Assembly (NCBI GenBank): GCA_963978895.1
Contig: OZ022247.1
Location: forward strand, 10,810,472 to 10,874,471
From: Erpobdella octoculata
Lineage: Eukaryota > Annelida > Clitellata > Hirudinida > Erpobdellidae
Direction of reading: 5' to 3'
Length of the DNA: 64,000 nt
Shown here: piece by piece, positions 1 through 12,196 of the stretch
Numbering within the stretch: position 1 is the stretch's first letter
How the letters are laid out: every line of letters begins with the position of its first letter
Made by a program: the position numbers and the translations under genes
The notes under the pieces: generated by a model
What the model saw: the letters and a program-made list of their open reading frames with translations, nothing else
Database searches by the model: none
What the model was told of the DNA's origin: nothing

Positions 1-570
1 TTGATTTTTTGCTGTTTCCAACCGATTATGCCAAAATAATGAGGACCAATCTGTAACAAGGCACTTCGCATATCATCAACGGCCACCAATCAAAGTCTTT
101 GTTTGGTTTCCCCATTTACCAAAGCAGAAAAGCTAATCTCACACAAGTAGGCAGTAGCAAAAGGAATAATAAATATCAGCGCACATTTGGCCAAAGCTGG
201 GTAGCCATTTAAAAAAAAAGTGAGAGGTTTTTTACTTTAACAATTCGATCAGGAACTAGTTAAGAGGTAATCAGGATTAGTTTGTCAATAATTGATCAAA
301 ATTCTAGTTGAGGTAAACTAGCTGCGGCGTCACACCGAACTTTTTTCTGTTTAAGAAGTCGATGGAATCGGAATAGTTGGAATGCACTGCACTGAAATGC
401 TCTTTTAGCTCGTTCAGTTTTAAATTGTCTTGGACAGGACTTTGTCACATTAAAAACAATTCGGTCATTCGTTGTGTGTCGTCTTTGTCAGTGATAAAAG
501 TGAAACCATACTGAACACAGTCTTCTGAATATTTTCGTTTTTTGACACTTTTCAGTTATGAAATGCCAGT
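1..570. other. No gene recognised
   Basis: AT-rich sequence without a convincing exon, RNA gene or transposon terminus on either strand. Confidence 0.6.
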
Positions 571-1165
571 TGAAGTGATAACCACGGACGGATCCGGGGA
601 GTGGGGGAATGCATCCCCTTTGAGTATCAAATAAAACATTTTTTGGGTAGAATACCTGGTTTTTGGAAAATGACTGTTGTTGAAAGTAAAATTACTAAAA
701 AAATACCTACGACTATCCCCCGGTCATTAGCTTTTTTGGAAAGAAAAAGTGAGTGTCTTTAACTTTTTTTTGAAAAATACCTTTTCCCAATTTTAGAATT
801 GCATCCCCCCCCAAGAATTCAATTAGATAGAATGTAAGGTCTACAGTAACAAATAAGCCCACCAAATTTCAACTCGATTGGATTACGGAAGGTGGTATTT
901 TTAGTGGTAAAAGGTCCCAACTTATGGTTCAAGCAAACCAACACGGTGAAATTAAAATAAAGGATTTAAAAATACAAGCAATGCCAAAATTAAAGATTTT
1001 TAAAATTTTCCAATTATTCTACGCAAAAATTAAATTTGTATAGAATATTTGTATCAAATTTAAATTTTTTATTTTTTAAACTTTTATTTTTCGCACTCCC
1101 ATAAACTAGAACGGCACCCCCTTGGGGGGGGGGGGGTGCCCCCAACCGGTTGAGAAACCCTGTAT
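571..1165. repeat. Dispersed repeat C with G/C homopolymer runs
   Basis: The stretch has runs of G and C at both ends and a core phrase (ACGACTATCCCCCGGTCATT) that recurs in diverged form near 26400. Similar 'gatgaccggggg' phrases occur near 19600, 19910 and 38760. It looks like an interspersed non-coding element of unknown class. Confidence 0.5.
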
Positions 1166-1594
1166 TAAGTGAAAATAAAAATAAAAACATTTCAATTTTA
1201 ACATTTTTTAACTCTCACGGTAGACAATTTATTGTCCACTTTGCTAAACATTTTTGAGACTATACAGATGTATTTAAATTTTTTTTCCTCTTTAGAATTA
1301 TGTCCTGTCATTGGTCATTTGAAGTTTGTACATACATATGGTTGGCAAAAAAATCGATTGACAAGGTGGAAAATACTAACTCCAGATTCAGTTGATAATG
1401 ACCTGAGTCTTATTTTTTATTTCATTCTACCTCGAAAATAACAATTCTCACTTAAGTTGTCTCAAAAACTGCATTTGCCTGTACTTAACGAAGTCTTCGA
1501 GGAAAGGTTATTGTTAAACTTCACCTCAGCAGTTTGTTTTGTTTGGGATGGAAATCATTTATAATACAACTTTTTACACACTTTTACTTAACTT

Positions 1595-1925
1595 GACTTT
1601 TCTGTCTGTCCGTCGTCAAATTTTGCAATCGAATTTAAACTAACTTCCCGATGAGCTAGAGACTTAAATTTTTAAACATATCTCCAAACGGATTAACAAT
1701 GCATTCTATCAAAGTTTTCGGTCGATTAGACAAAATTTAATTAAATAATTATTTGTGATATTTTCGTCGAACTATTTATTATTTATGCTAATATGCTCAT
1801 TGTTTATTTAACATTAATAATTTTTGGATCGATTGGACAATATCAACGTCCAGAGGATGTCAAATGATCACTTGAATAGCGTAAAAATATTAAAGTGTGT
1901 TTTTAAAAAACTTGGTTTTTTGCTT
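1595..1925 (+). repeat. Dispersed repeat A (CTGTCTGTCC end)
   Basis: Starting with a CTGTCTGTCCG motif, it runs through CTTCCCGATGAGCTAGAGAC and GGTCGATTAGACAAAATTTA to GTGTGTTTTTAAAAAACTTG. The same order recurs at 12500-12655 (same strand, 5' part missing) and inverted at 46900-47225. No coding capacity was seen. It may be a Helitron-like or other non-autonomous element. Confidence 0.75.
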
Positions 1926-3440
1926 CACTTGTTAGTGTCATAAGATTAAACAGAACCGTTCTTCTCTCTTTTCATTAAAACGCTTTTATCGACAAAACCA
2001 GTAAAATGCGCGGAATTCTGAAACAACTTGAACTTAATGTTGAAACACTAACATTGTGGCAGAATTAGCTATGCATTCCCGATTTTGAATGACTCATGCA
2101 AAGAACTGATGTTTTAAATGTATGCATCAACTGAGCCTGATGAAACTGCGCTACTTGTCATTGCTAACGACAATGGCATTGGTGCAAGTGAATAGGTAAT
2201 CGACAAGCAAAGACTTTATTTATGCCGATATCTCTTCCGTGTTTTTTGCAAAGATAAAAAATTGTCTATTGATATTATTTCTGTTTTGATTTAAATGGTG
2301 TTTTGTTCATTTATCTGATGTCATGTTAAGGTGGCCCAACGTAGCTTTCAAAATTGAGATTTTGGTGATAATCATTTCAATTTTTGATGAAAACGACGAT
2401 ACCTTGTTTTTGTTTCTTATGATCTGCTCTATTGTGAGGCCCACTGCTTTGCCACATGCTGGAACAACTGCAACGTTTGACCTTGCACACTTGAACCATA
2501 CTTTCATTGCAAAAACTTAACTTCATTGCTAAAATTCCTAAAGGCTTTTAGGTGACTGGATTACATTAGCAAGAAACATTTTTGCTGGATATACGACCAC
2601 ACATTATTTGCTGTGTCCATAAACCGAAGTATGAGCAGTAAGAGTTGCCCAAGGGAGTTACGTTTTGTGGAATATTTTTCGTCATAACAATAGAACCAGA
2701 GATCTTGAGCGTAAGGTCGAAGACTTCACTACTTGATCACCGCGCCTCACATTGGCTAGATTTAAGAAACGATCAGAGGGTAGTGGGGGTTGAATGGGTG
2801 TGGAGCACATTTGAAAACAGAGAGGGTTATCATAGGCTTTAAGTTTGGTGGAACGGGGCTAATTTTTTTTATGGAAACAATTATGCTTCCAAAAAAATAA
2901 GTTTGGAAATTTTAGTGAAATGTTTTGATAATGAGCTACGATTACCCACAACCCTCGTTCATCAGTAATTCTTTGGGAAACAGTTAACTAATTTTTACAG
3001 GAATTATTTTTTTACAACTCAAAACGTTATTATTCTTTGTATTTTCCGAGTATAGCTTGTAGAATTAATGTTACGAAGCTGACTATAATTTAGTCTCATA
3101 TCTCAGTGGGTGAAAAATCGGTCGCGAAAGCAACTACCGGGGCTTCATGCCAGTAAAACGTTAAGGGACAAACTGTTTATCAAACCCACAGATTCTAAAA
3201 TTTGTCTTCGTAATGCTATACTTTTTCTGTAAAAATAGAAAATAGCTGATAACTGGGGATGGGGGGTAGTCTTAGTTGTTGGCAGTGGTGGATTTATATC
3301 TTGTGTGCCGCATTCCGTTGTCTCAAAAATAATTTTTTGTGTTAATTTATATTTTTTTAAACTGTCAAACATATTTGTAACAATTGTCTGAAAAGATGGT
3401 TTATTATACTGTTACAAGGCAGTACAGTTAACGACAAAGT
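1926..3440. other. No gene recognised
   Basis: Unique-looking AT-rich sequence. The open frames of 60-75 codons here show no family motif and lack splice support. Confidence 0.55.
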
Positions 3441-3484
3441 TTCTTTAATTCAGTGAGAATTAACAAAGTTCAAAAACAATTTTT

Positions 3485-5228
3485 ACACTATTGATATCAG
3501 AACCTACGAGGGCAAGGGAAGGTCAAACATCTCACATCTTGGATTTGATTTTGACTTCTAAAAAGAACGTTGCAAATATTGAATATCTTTCACTTTTTGG
3601 TGGCAGTGATCATTCAGTTATCGGGTTCAGTGTTAATTTAAAAATGTTAACTTGTGAGAAAAGAGGCAGGCTATGTTACGATCTTGGTAATTTTCACGGA
3701 TTGAATAAATCTCTGGCGAGTGCTATGCCTGCAAAGGCGAAGGGTAACTTTTTTTTTTGGAATCAGAAGGGAATTTTTTTCGCAACTCATTGAATGATCT
3801 TACTGTGATATTTGTTCCTCTGAAAGGTGCTGGGAAGAAACGAAATGTTTGTATGAAATCTGGAATATTGAATCTCGTTGGACTGAAACATCATCTATGG
3901 AAGTAAAGAAATTGAAAAACTTCTGATATTCAGGAAAGTTAGAAATAAAGTAAAAGATGCTACAAAACAGATGAATATTGAATCTCAGGACAGAATTGCA
4001 GAGAGTTACAATGCCAACCAAAAATATTTCTGAAACTACGGGAGAAAAAAAACTAGAACACGAGATAAAGTTGGAGTTTTGGACACAGATAGCGGAAAGG
4101 TGCAAAAAAATTGATAAAGCAAATGCTTTAGCAAGATATTTTTTTTCATTGTATGTTGCAGATGAGGAATTTTGTGGTGAAAGGTTTTATTGTCCAAATG
4201 TACCTGTGAATGGCATGCAGGAACTGAAAATAGATGCCTCTGTTGTCCACAAAAAACTGAAGAATTATACAAAAACAAATCCATTTTCACAATAGCATCA
4301 ATAACCTCAAAGATTGTTTATGTAGATTTTAATATAAAAAGCTTCTATTGTTCAACTAGTCCAATCGTACAGAAACTAAAATATTCAAGCTTGTAAAGGT
4401 CATTGTCTATAGTTAATTTTAACTTTATTTTCTTACGTTTTCTCTGCGTTTTACTTGTGTTTCTATACTTTGCTAGGTAGGTTTTATATTCAAGGAAACA
4501 CGGTACATGTTCGAAAAGTCAATCGAATTTGGAGATGTGGTCAGTGATTGAAAAACAGGCGATGTGGTCCCCATATATAAAAGGGCAGCAAAAGTAAAGT
4601 TGAGAATTATAGACCAATTACCTTAACTTCTGTTTTTTGCAAAGTTTTTGAGTCGATTGTTAAAGACCACATCATGAGTTATTTTCTGCCGAACAATTTA
4701 TTTGCTCAAAATCAGCATGGTTTTCTCCCTGCATGATCTACGACCTTGCAGCTTTTGATAAACTAACTGAGGCAATTGATTTAAGCATAGTTGTTGATGT
4801 CTTTTACACAGATCTGGAAAAAGCTTTCGACAAAATCTTCCACAGCACGCTTTTATATAAATTGGACAATATTGGGTACATGGAAAACTGCTTCGATGGA
4901 TCGAAAATTATCTAAAAAGAAGAACTTTAAAAATCAGATTAAACAAGGATTTTTCACAGCAACTGCCGGTTTCTAACTGGGTTCCTCGGGGAAATGTTTT
5001 AGGGTCTTTACTGTTTAGAGTTGTAGCTGACTGAATCAGTCTGCCAAAAAAAAAATTGTTGAAGTGTCAAAACTTTCTGTGTTTAAAACTTTGCTTGACA
5101 ATTTACTATGGCAACAAAGTTTATAACTGCTGATGTTTTCAGTTTTGCTTAGAATAGGTAGAATTTCAACTGTTTTTTGTTTGTATTATTTTATGAATTT
5201 CTTTTTTTGGCGAGGGGCTTGTCCGTGC
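3485..5228 (+). mobile_element. Decayed CR1-like LINE
   Basis: At 3500-3650 the frame reads EPTRAREGQTSHILDLILTS and then GGSDHSVIGF, the end of an apurinic endonuclease domain (SDH motif). Around 4600-4900 come reverse transcriptase remains (HGFLPA, then TDLEKAFDKIFH, motif A). Many stops and frameshifts separate these pieces, and motifs B and C are degraded. The 3' tail carries GGCGAGGGGCTTGTCCGTGC, which also ends the neighbouring copy. A newer LINE insertion follows at once. Confidence 0.8.
4272..4316 (-). other. Degenerate copy of part of the EGF exon
   Basis: On the minus strand GAGGTTATTGATGCTATTGT continues GAAAATGGATTTG. This differs at only a few places from the EGF exon near 6490-6525 (GAGGTTATAGATGCTTTTGT). 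The rest of the exon is not recognisable, so this looks like a small duplicated fragment inside the decayed LINE region. Confidence 0.5.
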
Positions 5229-5229
5229 A

Positions 5230-5955
5230 AAGTGTCAACCCCGGACAGTGGCAATCCATCAACTGACCAGACTTAATTTTATACAGTAGAATTAGGTCGG
5301 CTCGCTTTCTTCTATATGTCAGGGAAGGCAATCTGAGTTTCTTCAACCTCTCCGTATAAATGAGACCTTTGCATGACCTGACCATTCTGGTAAACCTTCG
5401 CTGAACCCTTTCGAGTTCTTCAATCAGACCACGCCCGTGAGGACTCCAAATCTGAACTCCGTACTCCAATTGAGATCTAATCAGAAATTTGTACAATGTT
5501 ACAAAAGCATCCTCAGGCAGATATTTCAAAGTTCTTCCAACTATACCCAACAAGGAATTGGCCTTTTTGATTCTAGAGAACACATGGTCTCTGAATTTCA
5601 ATTTTGAATCCAGTATGATTCCTAGATCAGTAACCGAGCTAACTTCAGGAACCACAAGATAAATAAACCTCATAAAGATTGCAGGAAGTATTACTTCAGT
5701 AACAGAGTGGTGGACGACTGGAATCAGCTCCCTGGGCCGGTGGTGTCTGCTGAATCGTTGTCTTTGTTTAAATCACTTTTGGATGATTTTTTTGGTGATA
5801 TGCAATTTGATTTTGCTTAGGATTTTTATTTTGCTCTGTTTGTTTTTCGTTATTTTGTTGTATTTGTTTGCGCGTTCAGTTTGTGTTTATATTGTTCGGC
5901 GAGGGGCTTGCCCGTGCCTGGTTTATAATAATAATAATAATAATAATAATAAATT
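5230..5955 (+). mobile_element. LINE 3' fragment with 5' inversion (twin priming)
   Basis: Bases 5230-5673 encode the C-terminal part of a CR1-like ORF2 on the minus strand (LEYGVQIWSPHGRGLIEELE, then VQRRFTRMV). Bases 5674-5819 encode the following part on the plus strand (YYFSNRVVDDWNQLPGPVVS). The insertion ends with GGCGAGGGGCTTGCCCGTGC and a (TAA)n tail at 5925-5953. An inverted 5' part joined to a forward 3' part of one element is the known outcome of twin priming. Confidence 0.8.
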
Positions 5956-6462
5956 ATAGATTATGTTTTTAATGATAATATGTCTAATATATTTTGATGA
6001 ACAAGTGAAATTTAATCAAGCTGTTATATAAAATGACTTTCACTAAAAATTGCTCGAGTTTTAGAAATGTGTTGTTTAAAGTATTGGTATTGCCAATAGC
6101 AATATTTTTGAAATTTTGTTATGATATTGGTATTGAAAATACATTTTGGGCATGATAATGCTCTTGTTATGGTCGATACTTTTTATAATTATTGTTAACA
6201 TCCATGGTCTCGATATAGCGGGCCCCTAGACTATTGCGTTTAAATGTTACAAGAGCCTACAACTAGTATAGCTTTTAGCTATCCAACAAATGGACCTTAA
6301 GTTATTGGAAATGTTTCAGATAGTCTTCAGAGTCAAATTTTGTAATTCGGCATATATAGAAATTCACATGCCATCTACAAGATATCACTAATGACATATA
6401 TACATTTAAACATAGGCATATTTGAATACAATTCTTAAAAAAAATCGATAATTACTACAAAC
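5956..6462. other. No gene recognised; intron or flank of EGF gene
   Basis: AT-rich, with no motif-bearing ORF. It may be the intron 3' of the calcium-binding EGF exon. Confidence 0.5.
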
Positions 6463-6588
6463 CAATGCATATCTCGTTTTTCAAGATAAATCCATTTTCA
6501 CAAAAGCATCTATAACCTCCAAGAAAATTTGTGCACTTTTTGTATTCTTCACCTATGCAGTTTCTTTTTTCTTTGCACTCATCGATAT
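6463..6588 (-). CDS. Calcium-binding EGF-like exon of an unidentified gene
   Basis: A 126-bp open exon with acceptor aaatttacag and donor gtttgt is phase 1 at both ends, the usual symmetry of EGF modules. It reads DIDECKEKRNCIGEEYKKC and then TNFLGGYRCFCENGFILKNE. DIDEC with the later N..GGY.C.C..GF pattern is the calcium-binding EGF consensus with six cysteines. The parent gene is an extracellular or membrane protein that I cannot name. A second EGF-like exon lies 1.2 kb upstream on the same strand. Confidence 0.8.
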
Positions 6589-7761
6589 CTGTAAATTTTG
6601 CAACATTGCGCAAGTAGTACATGTTAAAACAATTTCTTTTTTATTTATTTTTATGTCGTGCGTAATTGATACTTTGGAGTATAATGAAGATTTATTTACT
6701 AATGCTAAAATCGCTGAGTGTATAAAAATAGTAGAAATTTATTTTTCATACTAAAACATTGAATAAAAAACATTTTAACACAATTAAACTTCTTTAATTT
6801 TGTTACAATAATTTTTGTGAACTGAACAACAAAGAATTATTTTTGCGTGGTGTCTGAAATGTTTTAACAGATTCATACGTGTTTTTTCTTGCTGGATTTA
6901 AATATAATTTTAGGAATTATGTTTGTTTCCTAGACACCAAAATCCTTGTTAACCAGTGATAATTAAATGAATGACTGAATAAATGACCAAAACTGTATTT
7001 TGCTTAAAAGACTTATCAGACAAAAATATTATTTTGCAAATGACATGCAAAAAGGTCTGCCCTACTCTTTTCTCTCAACGTTTTGCTTCTAATTTTTCCT
7101 CATTCGAAAGTATTCTGGAAGGTATCTCGATTTTTTTATATTTAAAATTAGTTTATTGTAAAGTTTTAAATAACAGTTATTAAATATTACTAAAGTAAAG
7201 TGAAATACAAATTTGCATCGTCCTCGGTTTTTATTATTGATTTCGACAACACGACTTCAGTAACTGCAAAATTATGAAAATGTTTATTTAAAGTGGCTCT
7301 ACTTTTTTGACAAATCTTCAGAGCCATATTTGTCTGCATCATGTCGTTTTTTAACTGCATTTTCAATGTATTTACATTACACCTAAATTCTTTGTAATTA
7401 CACTCTCAATTCAATTTACATACACTTATTTTTTTTTAATTATACAATCAATTTAATTTATTTAATTTTTTTAAAATTATATACTTAATTAAATTTAACT
7501 ACATATTAACATTTTTTGTAATTATACATTCACTGTAATTCATGCAGCGTAAAAAATGTTCTACTCTGGATTTTCAAGTACGCTGATGTTTACATAGAGG
7601 TTATTGATCATCTATATAGTTATTGGTAATTATGTTAATTAGCTTCACATCTTTCGTGCTATCACTATACGTGTTAAAGAATATTGGACAGCAAGGGACT
7701 AAAGACTTAATGCAAAGCAAAATCTTCTCGTGTAACAAACTTGAAAATTTGTTATATTTAC
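6589..7761 (-). other. Intron of the EGF-domain gene
   Basis: This separates the two EGF-like exons. It is very AT-rich, with TAATT-type low-complexity sequence near 7400-7540 and no transposon ends recognised. Confidence 0.6.
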
Positions 7762-7881
7762 CTTGACACTGATAATTACCAGGGATGCTTTCATTGAGTT
7801 CAGTTCCTGGGAGGCATAGACAATAGCCTTGGGATATCATGCAGTAATAGCTGTGGTTGCAATCGTCAGAACTTTTGCATT
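7762..7881 (-). CDS. EGF-like cysteine-rich exon, probably same gene
   Basis: A 120-bp open exon with acceptor agtccaag and donor gtaaat is phase 1 at both ends. It reads ECKSSDDCNHSYYCMISQGY and then CLCLPGTELNESIPGNYQC. The cysteine spacing (C....C.....C.....C.C..G......C) is EGF-like, without the calcium-binding DIDEC start. Phase and strand agree with the exon at 6463-6588. No further exons were recognised between 7882 and 9200. Confidence 0.7.
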
Positions 7882-8790
7882 CTTGGACTATTAAATTATT
7901 ATAAAACGTCAACATTTTAACTTTTTGTAATATGTTTATTTCTATCAGGTTAATAATAATATTGAATGGTCATAAATAGTTCTAGAATCACACTCGCCAA
8001 ACATTGTTAGAGCGAATATAATATTGAATAAAATTTAAAAACTAGAAACTGAAACATCGGTCCTGCTTCTGTAGGCTACTAACTAACTGGGCTCATTCTA
8101 TTGAAGATGTTTTTAATTTCCACAACAATGACAACTGTCGATCACTATTATTTATTTTGAGCAGAGAATTATTAATAACTCATTTTCCTATTTTTGATGA
8201 CATGATAATATTCAATGTTATTGATAAATACGAAATAATAACAAGGAAAATATTTTTTGCAAATCCCTTATATTTTGGATTTGTTTCTTAAAACGTAAAT
8301 AAAACAATTTTTTTAAATTGAAAAGTATAATTAATTTTTTTCCCAACAAATTAAAAATTTGTCCATAAACAAGCAAACAACCAACCAACCAAACGGGACT
8401 AAAGGTAATGTTATTATTATGGATTTAAAAATAAACTAAAAACAAACTTGAAATACAAGAACTTTAAGGGTTTATTGTGAAACCATTTCAGAAATACACA
8501 AATCAGCACGTATAAACACTAAAAGTTACCTACACCTGCAAGTTGTGTCTAAAATTGACTTTTCCAGTATCTTATTATTCCCTTAACAAGTATGTTATAA
8601 TAATCCTAGTTAAATGCATACAACTATTTTGCACGCTGCTCTTTTGTTGGCGAAGTTTTTGTTTTTTAGTCGAATGGCCGTTGGTGTTGCCTTAAATATG
8701 GCACATCCCTGAAAATAACTATTTTGGGTAGCTTAATTAAGAGATGAACAAACTGAGGCAGATTTGTTAAGTGGTCACAGTTTTACCGTG
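7882..8790. other. No gene recognised
   Basis: AT-rich sequence upstream of the EGF exon on its strand. No further EGF-type exon was found. Confidence 0.5.
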
Positions 8791-8814
8791 ATTGGCTTAT
8801 TTATATATATCATC

Positions 8815-9195
8815 TTTTTTTTATAAATATCGGCTGTTTTTAAAAATTTCGGCTGTTTTTATAAATACCGACTTGTTTATAAATATTGGCTTGTTTATAA
8901 ATATCGGCTTGCTCATAAATATCGGCTTGTTTATAAATATCGGCTTGCTTATAAATATCGGCTTGTTTATAAATATCGACTTATTTAAAAAAATTTGCTT
9001 ATTTTTTATAAATATTGACTTATTTATAAATATCGGCTTATTTTTTTTTATAAATATTGACTTATTTATAAATATCGGCTTGTTTATAAATATCGGCTTA
9101 TTTATAAATATCAGCTTATTTATAAATATTGGTTTATTTATAAATATTGGTTTATTTATAAATATTAACTTATTTATAAATACTGTATATTTAAT
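8815..9195 (+). repeat. 18-bp minisatellite (TATAAATATCGGCTTGTT)n
   Basis: About 20 diverged tandem units of 18 bp. Because 18 is a multiple of three, an open frame of INIGLF repeats arises by chance. The array directly abuts the 5'-truncated end of the LINE that follows. Confidence 0.9.
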
Positions 9196-9217
9196 TATAT
9201 ATTAATTATAAATATTA

Positions 9218-12196
9218 TTGAGTTTACATTCGAAAAACATTGAATATTCCACAATTATTCAAAAACTCAAGTTAAGCCTGTTTTTAAACATGCTAAAAGA
9301 TATAGAATTGAACCATAAATCATACAGAATTGTCACATACTATCGTCCTGGAGGTTTTGGTGCTGAGACGGAGATCTATATGGTGGACAGTATTAATTGT
9401 TTTAAAGCATTATATTCTCCGATACGTACAATGTGCCTGGTTGGAGACTTTAATTTGCCGGAGGTGGATTGGACCTGTTACTTATATCCAAACAACAGAG
9501 TCTATGGATTGTTCATGGAATTTGTAAATGAATTTGGACTTCAACAGTTTATTCAAGAGCCGACTCGAGGAAACAACATTCTAGATTTGGTGCTCTCTGG
9601 GGACTCAATGTTGATCTCAAATGTGGAGTTTAGATGCCAGATCGCTACCAGTGACCACAATGTAATGATTCTCCATTTAAATGATACAGATCCAAGAGAC
9701 AAAAGCGATGTTCGAAACTTATATATGTTTGATAATGCAAACCTTGCAGCAATAAACAACTTTCTGAAACTTGTGAAATGGGACGACATCTTCCAATATT
9801 GTTTCGACGTAGAAAACTGCTGGAATGCCCTTCAGCAGTGTATGAGTTATGTGACACAAACCTTCGTTCCAGTTCGTACTGTATTGAGCTCACGAGGACG
9901 ACCAAGAAAAATCTCCAATAGAATAAAACGTCTATATAAATCCAAATTATTCTTCTGGAAAATCTGGAAGCATACTAAAGAGAATAAAGATAAAATCAAA
10001 TACATGGAGTTTTCAAAATTATGTACTAAAGCAGTAAAAAGAGAACAATATGACATTGAGGAGGGTCTTGTTTTATCTGGTAACGTTGGTGTTTTCTACA
10101 AATATATTCACAACAAACTCTTCTTGAATTCTAAAATTACTGGGATCGAAACAAGTGATGGCACGATTGTTACAGATCCGGCTAAAATGTCAAATGTGTT
10201 CAACGACTATTTTGCAACCGTTTTTACAAAAGACGATGGAAGTAATCCACCTCTGGTGCAGCGGTCTCCCAATCTCCTGGAAGAAGTTACGTTCACTCCT
10301 GATGTTGTTTTTTCAACCCTGAGAAGTTTTCGAATGACAAAATCTTGTGGCCCAGATGGTATACCAAATATATTGCTTAAACGCTGAGCCCTAAACTTTA
10401 CTATTCCACTCTGTCATATTTTTGAAATGTCTCTCAAAACACGAAGATTGCCCAAAATATGGAGAACTGCATACATCACTCCAATTCACAAAAAAGGACC
10501 TACAAGTGTTGTCTCAAACTACAGACCAATCTCTCTCACGTGTGCATGCTGCCGCGTTATGGAAAAGATTGTTAGCAAAAGCATCCTGGCCCACCTCTCT
10601 ACTCATGGTCTTATTTCTCCACATCAGCACGGTTTCCTGAGACAGAGATCAACTTGTACGAACCTTCTGGAGTGTGTACATGACTGGATTGTGGGGTTAC
10701 TGGATGGTGGTCGAGTGGACATTGTTTATTTTGATTTTCAAAAGGTTTTCGACTCGGTCTTCCACCCAAATTTGAAGACTAAACTCATTAGGTACGGAAT
10801 ATCAGGTGATTTGTTGGCATGGATATTAGATTTTTTGAGTGCTCGAAAACAGCTTGTTCGAATTGGTGAGTGCTTATCTGCTCCGAGAGATGTTACCAAT
10901 GGTGTCCCTCAAGGAAGTGTCCTGGGCCCCATACTCTTTCTAATTTTTATTTACGATATTACGGATGGTGATGCTTTCGGATCGGTCTCTGTTAAGATGT
11001 TTGCAGACGACATAAAAATTTACTCAGCAACTCAGCTGACATCTTCTTCGGCTCCAGAAATACAGAGAGCAATTGATGAACTAGTTCTCTGGAGTGAAGC
11101 ATGGCAACTGAATCTGGCACTATCAAAGGGTTTTGTATGTCCCATTCACAGGCGAAGAAACGACAAAGGCTTCGAAATACCTAGATATCGAATTGGGAAA
11201 TACGAGCCTAAACCAACCGAGCAAGCATGGGATCTGGGTGTACTAATTGATAAAAACCTTGATTTAAAAAAACACATTGAGAACATTATCCACTCTGCGT
11301 CGGTGAAACTTAGATTAATAAAACTATGCCTCCTGTCTAAAGATACGTATCTGATGAAAAAAGCATTCACTACATACGTGCGACTATTGCTCAAATACTG
11401 CTCTCCAGTTTGGAGCCCTCGGCACAAGTACCTAATCGACGGCCTGGAGAAGGTTCAGAAAAGATTCATCCGAATGGTTCCAAATATCAGCCATTTACCA
11501 TACTCGATCCGTCTCAGCTTTTTGTGATTGAAAACTCTAGAAGAGCGCAGACTTATCGCAGACCTTTGTTTTTGCTACAGATATTTAAATGGAATAGTGG
11601 ATTCTAGCCTGGTTGGACAATTTAAACGAGCAAATTATGAAAAAACAAGGGGCCATAGCTACAAACTGATACCAGGTCAATATAGAACTGACAATGCCAG
11701 GTTTTTCATAACTGGCCGTGTAGTCTCAGCATGGAATTCTTTGCCTCAGGATGTTGCTGGATCATCAAACTACAGTCGGTTCAAAAGCTTGATAAATCAG
11801 ATGGATTTATCTAAGTTTTCAAGACTTTGAATTTTTTCATGAAGCATTAGCAGATCTGGATGTCACATGAACAGATTTTTGGAAGTATTTAGAGGGATTT
11901 TGAAGATTGCGGTGGAAGTTTCAAACTTCACGGCATTATCTATATGCGTTAAGAACAAAAATTTGTCAGGTTTAACCGATCCATAAATGCAAAATTTAAA
12001 TAGTTACAAGATTTAATATCTTATTCAATATGTTATATGCGAGCATACCTTGCTATTGTATATTTCTAACAACTTAACAATTTACGATTTGCAACTGAGT
12101 ATGTGAACATATTTCGTTTATTGGTTTTTTTTGTTTGTACTGTCCGAACGGTATTAGAGGCCGATAGGCCCTTCTGTTTGCGAATAAATAAATAAT
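9218..12196 (+). mobile_element. Nearly open, 5'-truncated CR1-like LINE
   Basis: This is a non-LTR retrotransposon copy that lacks its 5' end. It keeps most of the endonuclease, the full reverse transcriptase, the C-terminal domain and a short 3' UTR ending near 12190 in an (AAATA)-type tail. The immediate 5' neighbour is the 18-bp minisatellite. It is the best preserved transposon ORF in the window, and so probably one of the youngest. Confidence 0.9.
9302..11830 (+). pseudogene. LINE ORF2: AP endonuclease plus reverse transcriptase with two TGA stops
   Basis: One frame runs the whole length, broken only by TGA at 10385-10387 and TGA at 11525-11527. The endonuclease part shows TYYRPGG, GDFNLPEVDW and SDHN. 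The reverse transcriptase shows TPIHKKG, NYRPISLT, motif A YFDFQKVFDSV, motif B NGVPQGSVLGP and motif C MFADDIKIY, the catalytic aspartates being intact. The C-terminal region has SPVWSPRHKYLIDGLEKVQK and NSLPQD. No RNase H or GIY-YIG domain is visible, as in CR1/jockey-like elements. The first ~100 residues of the endonuclease are missing. Confidence 0.9.

Noticed and set aside
8792..9205. 137-codon INIGLF-repeat ORF
   Set aside because: The 18-bp minisatellite is a multiple of three, so one frame stays open by chance.
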